Position numbers and translations under genes: made by a program. Below are positions 58,691 through 64,000 of a DNA stretch of 64,000 nt, in pieces (positions within the stretch are counted from its first letter, which is position 1; each line of letters starts with the position of its first letter). Source of the DNA: F23-D06 sp947167635. GTDB taxonomy: Bacteria > Bacteroidota > Bacteroidia > Bacteroidales > WCHB1-69. The stretch covers positions 1-64,000 of the forward strand of contig CAMVIT010000001.1 in the NCBI GenBank assembly GCA_947167635.1, given 5' to 3'. The notes beneath the pieces are model-generated. The model was given only the letters and a program-made list of their open reading frames with translations, ran no database searches and was not told the origin of the DNA.

Positions 58691-58733
58691 AAAACGACCG
58701 CAAGTCACTCCTGCGACTTCCGACTATTTTTTG

Positions 58734-58741
58734 TATCTTTG
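58734..58741 (+). promoter_or_regulatory. rfbF promoter -7 box
   Basis: TATCTTTGCC, 28 bases before the rfbF ATG at 58770. Confidence 0.65.
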
Positions 58742-58769
58742 CCGCCTATTTGTATTAAAGATAAAACTC

Positions 58770-59546
58770 ATGAAAGTAGTCATTCTTGCGGGCGGTTACG
58801 GCACCCGTATCAGCGAAGAAAGCCACCTCAGACCCAAGCCCATGATTGAGATTGGCGACAAGCCTATCTTATGGCATATCATGAAAATATATTCCCATTA
58901 CGGGTATAACGATTTCATTATTTGCTGCGGCTACAAACATTACATCATAAAGGAATGGTTCGCCGACTATTATCTCCACAACAGCGACATCTCCTTTGAT
59001 TTCACCAATGACAACAAAATGACCGTGCTCAACACCTCCGCCGTGGAACCTTGGAAGGTGACCCTGATAGACACCGGGCTCAACACCATGACCGGCGGGC
59101 GCGTGAAACGCATCCGGAAATACGTCGGCGACGAGCCTTTTATGCTCACATACGGCGACGGTGTGGCCGACATCAATATCAATGAACTTGTGAAATTCCA
59201 TCAGAGCCACGGCAAAATCGCCACCATCACGACCGTGAATGTGGGACAGCGTTTCGGCGTCATTGAAATGGACGACTCCGACACCATCAAGGCCTTCCGC
59301 GAAAAATCCGACTCCGACGGCAGCGTCATCAATGGAGGGTTTATGATATTCCAACCCGAAATATTCGATTACATTGACGACGACACTACCGTTTTTGAGA
59401 GAAAGCCCCTTGAATCCATGGCCAAAATGGGCGAACTGAAAGCATACAAGCACAACGGCTTCTGGCACTGCATGGACACCCAGCGCGACAAGATGAACCT
59501 GGAAGAATGGTGGGCATCGGGAAAGGCGCCGTGGAAGTTATGGTAA
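58770..59546 (+). CDS. rfbF: Glucose-1-phosphate cytidylyltransferase
   Basis: First enzyme of CDP-deoxysugar synthesis: CTP + glucose-1-phosphate gives CDP-glucose. The protein (258 residues) has the nucleotidyltransferase motif MKVVILAGGYGTRISEESHL, RPKPMIEIGDKPILWHI, YGYNDFIICCGYKHYIIKEW, the catalytic/metal Asp in LTYGDGVADININ, and GFWHCMDTQRDKMNLEEWW at the end. The start at 58770 is the Met before VVILAGG; an earlier in-frame ATG at 58731 would overlap the promoter box. It begins the CDP-dideoxyhexose operon (rfbF-rfbG-[ATPase]-rfbH-reductase). Confidence 0.95.
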   Translation: MKVVILAGGYGTRISEESHLRPKPMIEIGDKPILWHIMKIYSHYGYNDFIICCGYKHYIIKEWFADYYLHNSDISFDFTNDNKMTVLNTSAVEPWKVTLIDTGLNTMTGGRVKRIRKYVGDEPFMLTYGDGVADININELVKFHQSHGKIATITTVNVGQRFGVIEMDDSDTIKAFREKSDSDGSVINGGFMIFQPEIFDYIDDDTTVFERKPLESMAKMGELKAYKHNGFWHCMDTQRDKMNLEEWWASGKAPWKLW

Positions 59547-59555
59547 AATCTCTGT

Positions 59556-59579
59556 AGAGACGCGGCGTGCCGCGTCTCT
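59556..59579. repeat. Perfect 10-bp hairpin between rfbF and rfbG
   Basis: AGAGACGCGG (59556-59565) pairs completely with CCGCGTCTCT (59570-59579) around the loop CGTG. There is no T run, so it is not a classic terminator; a hairpin of this AGAGACGCGG type is a recurrent intergenic palindrome in many bacterial genomes as I remember, and may also stabilise the rfbF message end. Confidence 0.7.
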
Positions 59580-59596
59580 TATAACAAAAAAAGAAT

Positions 59597-60667
59597 ATGC
59601 AGACATTCAAAGGCAAGAAGGTTTTTCTTACAGGCCACACCGGCTTCAAAGGTGCATGGCTGACGTTTATGCTCCATCAAATGGGCGCGGAAGTCATGGG
59701 GTATTCCCTGGAACCCAACACCAAGCCAAGCCTTTACAATGTGATTGACGGCGACAGCCTTTGCCAATCCGTGATGGGCGACATCCGTGACACGGAACAT
59801 CTGCACAGATGTATGGCCGGCTTTCAGCCGGATATTGTTTTTCATCTGGCGGCACAGCCTATCGTGCGCACTTCATACAAGATTCCAGCGGAGACTTTCG
59901 AGGTCAACGCCATCGGCACCGCCAATGTGCTCGACGGCATCCGGCTGTTGGAGAAGCCCTGCGTGGGCGTGATGATCACCACCGACAAGGTCTATCAGAA
60001 CAACGAGACGGGACAGGCCTACAAGGAGGACGACCGCTTCGGCGGGTATGACCCCTACAGTGCCAGCAAAGCCTGCGCCGAACTGGTCATCGACTCGTAT
60101 CGTAAATCGTTCTTTAATCCTGATGATTACGAACAGCACCACAAGACCGTTGCTTCCGCCCGCGCCGGCAACGTTATCGGCGGGGGCGACTGGGCCGCCG
60201 ACCGGCTGGTTCCCGACATCGTGCGGGCTTTGTCCAAAGGCGAGGCCATCCAAATCCGCAACCCCAAAGCCGTGCGGCCCTGGCAGCACGTGCTGGAACC
60301 TCTTTCCGGTTACATCCTGCTGGCTCAAAAGCTGATGCAAGACCCCGTCCAATATGCCGAGGGGTTCAACTTCGGTCCGAACCCTGCCGACACACTGACA
60401 GTGGAAGAGATGACGCAGATGGCCACGGAGATATGGGGCGGCGGCACATTTGTTTTCCCCCAGCTCGCCAACCAACCGCACGAGGCGGGACTGCTCTCGT
60501 TGGACATCACCAAAGCCGGCAAAATGCTGGGCTGGAGGCCACGCCTCAATGCACGACAGGCTCTGGAGATGACATTGGTGTGGTATAAAATGTTCTATCA
60601 GAAAGGATCCTCATCCATAGTGGAACTGATGAAGGAGCAGATAAACAGAAATTTTGTCATTTTATGA
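59597..60667 (+). CDS. rfbG: CDP-glucose 4,6-dehydratase
   Basis: Short-chain dehydrogenase/reductase that turns CDP-glucose into CDP-4-keto-6-deoxy-D-glucose with bound NAD. The 356-residue protein has the Rossmann start KVFLTGHTGFKGAWLTFMLH, VFHLAAQPIVRTSY, the catalytic YxxxK in YDPYSASKACAELVIDSYR, the RAGNVIGGGDWAADRLVPD signature and RPWQHVLEPLSGYILLAQ. It follows rfbF by 50 bp, with the hairpin at 59556-59579 in between. Confidence 0.95.
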   Translation: MQTFKGKKVFLTGHTGFKGAWLTFMLHQMGAEVMGYSLEPNTKPSLYNVIDGDSLCQSVMGDIRDTEHLHRCMAGFQPDIVFHLAAQPIVRTSYKIPAETFEVNAIGTANVLDGIRLLEKPCVGVMITTDKVYQNNETGQAYKEDDRFGGYDPYSASKACAELVIDSYRKSFFNPDDYEQHHKTVASARAGNVIGGGDWAADRLVPDIVRALSKGEAIQIRNPKAVRPWQHVLEPLSGYILLAQKLMQDPVQYAEGFNFGPNPADTLTVEEMTQMATEIWGGGTFVFPQLANQPHEAGLLSLDITKAGKMLGWRPRLNARQALEMTLVWYKMFYQKGSSSIVELMKEQINRNFVIL

Positions 60668-60689
60668 TTTCCATAAAATGGAAATTTTG

Positions 60690-60697
60690 TATTTTTG
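60690..60697 (+). promoter_or_regulatory. -7 box of the AAA ATPase gene
   Basis: TATTTTTGC, 19 bases before the ATG at 60717. The ATPase gene inside the CDP-sugar operon thus has its own promoter. Confidence 0.6.
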
Positions 60698-60716
60698 CAA
60701 AATCAGATTTTGAAAA

Positions 60717-61865
60717 ATGGCAACAAATAGGAACAAGGCAATATTCGACAATCCCTTTGTCACGACAGGATATGTGGGAGCTGCTTATTTCTGCGACAGA
60801 GAAAAGGAGACGGAAGACATTGTCCGATTGCTGACCAATGGTAACAATGTGGCTCTGATATCTCCCCGTAGATATGGGAAAACTGACTTGCTCCGGCATT
60901 GTTTTGCACAAAAAGAGATTGCAGAACGGTACTATACCTTTATAGTTGACATATATTCAACCAAATCGGTCTCGGAAATGGTTGGTAAGCTGGGAAGTGT
61001 TATTTTGGAAACACTCAAGCCTCACGGGAAAAAAATATGGGGAAAATTTCTAAAAATGCTCGCTTCAGTCAGGTCTGAAATCAGTTTCGACATTAATGGA
61101 TTGCCTTCATGGACTATGAGTGTGGGTGATATAGAGGCTCCCGACACCACCTTGGGGGAAATATTCGCCTACTTGCAAAACGCAGATAAGCCCTGTATCG
61201 TAGCTATTGATGAGTTCCAGCAAATCACAAAATATGCCGACACGAACATCGAGGCTGCATTGCGGACGTATATTCAATATTGCAGCAATGCCAAATTTGT
61301 ATTTTCCGGTTCACGTCAGCATTTGATGGGATCGATGTTCCTCTCTCCAGCACGTCCTTTTTATCAGAGCGTGACCATCTATGGATTGAACCGACTACCC
61401 TTGGACAAGTACACGTCTTTTTGCCAATATCATTTTCAAGATTATGGCAAACAAGTAGAAAATGAGGTCGTAGAACAATTATACAATCAATTTGAGGGTG
61501 TTACATACTACATCCAACGTGCCATGAACGAACTTTTCTTTCGAACCCCCATCAATGGTGTATGTAAAACAAGGGATATTGACAGTGCAATACAAGCGAT
61601 TATAGACATCTCATCCCCGATATATGAGGATTTACTCTATCAATTACCGGAAAAGCAAAGCCGAGTGTTGGTGGCAATTGGGAAAGAGCAAAAAGCTGTC
61701 AATATTACATCCGGAAAATTTGTGAAAAAACACGGGTTGCTTTCCCCGAATTCCGTTAAAGCAGCGGTCCCGGCTCTAATAGACAAGGGTTTGCTCACTA
61801 TGGACAAAGGGGTATATCAAGTTTACGACAAATTTTTCAACCTTTGGTTAGAACAACATTTATGA
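60717..61865 (+). CDS. AAA-family ATPase with C-terminal winged-helix-like region (archaeal-ATPase type)
   Basis: 382 residues. Walker A is VALISPRRYGKTDLLRHCF, Walker B is CIVAIDEFQQI, and the sensor-like FVFSGSRQHLMGSMF follows. The C-terminal 100 residues (LPEKQSRVLVAIGKEQKAVN to the end) look like a winged helix. Proteins of this kind are common, often single, in Bacteroidota and have no defined role; toxin-antitoxin, defence and regulatory links are guesses. The gene is clearly more A+T-rich than its neighbours (20 of 60 G+C at 61441-61500 against 31 of 60 at 60301-60360 in rfbG) and splits rfbG from rfbH, so it looks inserted. Confidence 0.8.
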   Translation: MATNRNKAIFDNPFVTTGYVGAAYFCDREKETEDIVRLLTNGNNVALISPRRYGKTDLLRHCFAQKEIAERYYTFIVDIYSTKSVSEMVGKLGSVILETLKPHGKKIWGKFLKMLASVRSEISFDINGLPSWTMSVGDIEAPDTTLGEIFAYLQNADKPCIVAIDEFQQITKYADTNIEAALRTYIQYCSNAKFVFSGSRQHLMGSMFLSPARPFYQSVTIYGLNRLPLDKYTSFCQYHFQDYGKQVENEVVEQLYNQFEGVTYYIQRAMNELFFRTPINGVCKTRDIDSAIQAIIDISSPIYEDLLYQLPEKQSRVLVAIGKEQKAVNITSGKFVKKHGLLSPNSVKAAVPALIDKGLLTMDKGVYQVYDKFFNLWLEQHL

Positions 61866-61993
61866 TTGCCATTACGAAAAAAGTCGTCACGAAAAAACGC
61901 ATAATAAAGAATAGCACAAAAGAATCATGACCACACGGGAAGAGACACTGCAACAACGAAGATATATTACATTTGAATAACCAATAACATATT

Positions 61994-63307
61994 ATGTTGA
62001 ACCATAAAGAATTACGCAAACAGATCACGGCATTGACCGCCGAATACTACAAAGCCCGCTTTGAAGAAAAAGAGTTCGTGCCCGGCAAGACCAAAGTGAA
62101 CTATGCCGGTCGTGTGTTTGACGAGGAGGAATTGCAGAATGCCGTGAACGCATCTCTGGATTTCTGGCTGACAGAAGGAAGATTCTCCGAAGAGTTCTCC
62201 AGCAAGATTTCAGAGTTTTTGGGAGTGGAGAATGTACTGCTCACCAATTCCGGCTCATCCGCCAACCTGTTGGCGTTCTCAGCACTGACTTCCGAAAAAC
62301 TTGGTGACAAAAGACTAAAGCCCGGCGATGAGGTGATCTCCGTGGCCGCCGGCTTTCCCGCCACTGTGACACCCATCATCCAAAACGGACTTGTACCGGT
62401 GTTCGTGGATCTTAGCATTCCGACCTATAATATTGACGTCGAAATGTTGAAGAAAGCCATCACCCCAAAAGTGAAGTGCATCTTCCTGGCACACACCCTT
62501 GGCAACCCGTTTGACATTGATGCCATCATGGAGATAGCCAAAGAGCATGACCTGTGGGTGGTGGAAGACAACTGCGACGCTTTCGGTTCCGAGTACAAGG
62601 GCAGGAAGACCGGCACATTCGGTCACATTTCCACCATCTCATTCTATCCCGCCCACCATATCACCACCGGCGAGGGCGGAGCCATCTGCACCAACGACCC
62701 GCAGCTGGCGAGAATCGTGCGCGCGTTCCGCGACTGGGGACGTGACTGCTACTGCGCCGGCGGCGACAACAACACCTGCGGCAAGCGCTTTTCCCAGCAG
62801 TTTGGCACTCTGCCCTTTGGCTTTGACCACAAGTATGTCTATTCGGAAATCGGCTACAACTTGAAGATGACCGATATACAAGCTGCTATCGGAGCCGCCC
62901 AGATGGACAAGCTGCCCGACTTTTGCGAGAGTCGCAAGGCACATTTTCAAGAGTGGAAGCGTATCTTCGGCAAGTATCCGCAGTATTTCATCACTCCTGA
63001 ACCCACCGAGGGAGCCGACCCCGCATGGTTCGCCTTTATCGTGACGTTGAAAGAAAACAGCCCGTTCAAACGCGATGATTTGACCAAGTATTTGAACGAC
63101 AACCTTATAGAAACCCGCAATCTCTTCGCCGGCAATATGACCAAACAGCCTGCTTTTATCGGCAAAAATTGGCGTATCGCCGACCATCTGAACCGGACAG
63201 ACTATATTATGAACAACACGTTCTTCTTGGGCACCTATCCCGGCCTGACCGATGAAATGTTCAAGTACGCAGAAGAGAAATTGGATGAATTCGTGAAACA
63301 ATATTAA
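61994..63307 (+). CDS. rfbH: CDP-4-keto-6-deoxy-D-glucose-3-dehydrase (E1), PMP and [2Fe-2S] enzyme
   Basis: 437 residues of the DegT fold in which the PLP lysine is replaced by His (FYPAHHITTGEGG), the hallmark of E1, which uses free pyridoxamine phosphate. The [2Fe-2S] ligands are in RDWGRDCYCAGGDNNTCG (three Cys) with a fourth in VVEDNCDAFGSEY. With the E3 reductase it removes the 3-OH of CDP-4-keto-6-deoxyglucose to give CDP-4-keto-3,6-dideoxy-D-glucose, the branch point to abequose, paratose, tyvelose, ascarylose and others. It follows the ATPase gene after 128 bp of A+T-rich spacer and precedes the reductase gene by 4 bp. Confidence 0.95.
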   Translation: MLNHKELRKQITALTAEYYKARFEEKEFVPGKTKVNYAGRVFDEEELQNAVNASLDFWLTEGRFSEEFSSKISEFLGVENVLLTNSGSSANLLAFSALTSEKLGDKRLKPGDEVISVAAGFPATVTPIIQNGLVPVFVDLSIPTYNIDVEMLKKAITPKVKCIFLAHTLGNPFDIDAIMEIAKEHDLWVVEDNCDAFGSEYKGRKTGTFGHISTISFYPAHHITTGEGGAICTNDPQLARIVRAFRDWGRDCYCAGGDNNTCGKRFSQQFGTLPFGFDHKYVYSEIGYNLKMTDIQAAIGAAQMDKLPDFCESRKAHFQEWKRIFGKYPQYFITPEPTEGADPAWFAFIVTLKENSPFKRDDLTKYLNDNLIETRNLFAGNMTKQPAFIGKNWRIADHLNRTDYIMNNTFFLGTYPGLTDEMFKYAEEKLDEFVKQY

Positions 63308-63311
63308 CAAT

Positions 63312-63995
63312 ATGCTGGCAAAGAAATACTTATCAGAGGTCGTCTCCATAGCGAACCCGTTCAAGGGTATCTATACCGTGGAATTCAAGTCGCTGGAAAG
63401 GCCATACAAATATGCCCCGGGGCAGTTTCTCCATATTGCCATTGACGAGGAGTATGACGGCATCGGACAGTGGCCGGAATCGCGCTGCTTCTCCATGCAG
63501 AGCGACCCTGCCGAGGATGTCATCCGCATCACCTACGCTGTGAAGGGGAACTTCACACAGGAGATGGAAAAGACCTTGGCAGTGGGCAGGGAAGTGTGGC
63601 TCAAATTGCCGTTTGGCGAACTCTTCACACAACCGCACAACAAAACCAATACCGTGTTCATTGCCGGCGGCACGGGCGTGACGCCCTTCCTTTCCCTCTT
63701 CACCCACGAATCCTTCAGGGACTATGCAGACCCGAAGATTTACCTGGGCTACAAGAATGAAGATTACTACATCTACCAGAAGGAGTTCGCCGCCATCAAG
63801 AACGATAATGCCCAAATCACCATCTTCTACGAAAACAAGGATGGCGTAATCGACATTGCCAAAATCCATGAGCAGAACGGTAACGACAGCAGCTATTTCA
63901 TCTCCGGCCCTCCCGTGATGATCAAAATTTTCAAGGAAAAGCTCATTGAACTCGGCGTGCCGAAGGAGCATGTGCTCACCGACGACTGGGAATAA
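63312..63995 (+). CDS. FAD-dependent reductase of the FNR superfamily, E3-like partner of RfbH, without ferredoxin domain
   Basis: 227 residues. The FAD-binding motif is ESRCFSMQSDP (RxxS type) and the NAD-binding motifs are FIAGGTGVTPFLSLF and YFISGPPVMIKIFKEKL, with the terminal aromatic DDWE. E3 of Yersinia and Salmonella (about 330 residues) adds an N-terminal plant-type [2Fe-2S] ferredoxin domain; it is missing here, and the protein starts directly with the flavin barrel. Electrons for RfbH would then pass from FAD straight to the E1 cluster or through a separate ferredoxin. The gene ends five bases before the window edge, so later operon genes are not visible. Confidence 0.88.
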   Translation: MLAKKYLSEVVSIANPFKGIYTVEFKSLERPYKYAPGQFLHIAIDEEYDGIGQWPESRCFSMQSDPAEDVIRITYAVKGNFTQEMEKTLAVGREVWLKLPFGELFTQPHNKTNTVFIAGGTGVTPFLSLFTHESFRDYADPKIYLGYKNEDYYIYQKEFAAIKNDNAQITIFYENKDGVIDIAKIHEQNGNDSSYFISGPPVMIKIFKEKLIELGVPKEHVLTDDWE

Positions 63996-64000
63996 TTTGG

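Overview
The window looks like chromosomal DNA of a member of the Bacteroidota, most likely order Bacteroidales. The direct evidence is promoter boxes of the form TAnnTTTG upstream of many genes (for example before hutH, typA, rplU, rho and the tRNA) and an almost complete lack of Shine-Dalgarno-like leaders. The gene content agrees: proteins with type IX secretion (T9SS) sorting domains, a PorV/PorQ-family protein, a GldD homologue, an S46 dipeptidyl-peptidase, a short primary sigma factor, Bacteroidota-type AMP nucleosidase and a DksA-like protein without its zinc finger. No rRNA, CRISPR array, prophage or transposase gene was seen. One tRNA (Thr, anticodon CGT) is present.

Layout. 1-239: noncoding repeats. 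240-4776 (minus): lgt, a lipoprotein, a MORN/YwqK-repeat protein and a LysM lytic transglycosylase. 4928-9192 (plus): hutH, a lipoprotein, nadC, a YihY-type membrane protein and a small anchored protein. 9328-19127: a surface module made of a TonB-dependent receptor, a 1576-residue T9SS-type cargo protein and a PorV/PorQ-like barrel. 19205-25509: greA, HIT protein, a lone N-terminal transketolase half, an LptF/G permease, a GT4 glycosyltransferase and dxs. 25515-33000s: mreB (minus), a small secreted SPOR-like protein, a repeat-rich gap, folD, an M64 peptidase and tRNA-Thr. 30201-35766 (minus): adenosine kinase, small membrane protein, valS, holA, rpmA and rplU. 35902-47239 (plus): an HtrA protease, the primary sigma factor, gldD, a T9SS-exported nuclease/phosphatase-fold enzyme, DksA-like protein, lspA, DPP7-like peptidase, typA, a methyltransferase, folB and aroB. 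47290-58067 (minus): amn, a candidate MITE, a five-gene polysaccharide operon, a serine hydrolase and rho. 58196-63995 (plus): gtrA-like gene and a CDP-3,6-dideoxyhexose operon (rfbF, rfbG, rfbH and a flavin reductase) with an AAA ATPase gene sitting inside it.

How it fits together. Much of the window serves the cell envelope: lipoprotein maturation (lgt, lspA), lipid or LPS transport (LptF/G), surface polysaccharide (Wzy-GT4 fusion, GT2, DegT aminotransferase, TupA-like ATP-grasp protein, CDP-dideoxysugar enzymes, GtrA) and T9SS-exported proteins, whose anchoring in relatives depends on a special LPS. Amino-acid-using peptidases (DPP7-like, M64) and histidine ammonia-lyase suggest a peptide-consuming lifestyle; that part is inference.

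The most unusual items are noncoding: a 323-bp structured repeat in two copies, one of them bounded by perfect 18-bp terminal inverted repeats; a family of short hairpins with a constant CCC-TAAC-GGG core and covarying outer stems; and a perfectly symmetric divergent promoter between lgt and hutH. Among proteins, the Wzy-GT4 fusion, the TonB/giant cargo/PorV module and the CDP-sugar reductase lacking its ferredoxin domain deserve a second look. All start-site, family and promoter calls were made by reading the sequence; none was tested by database search.
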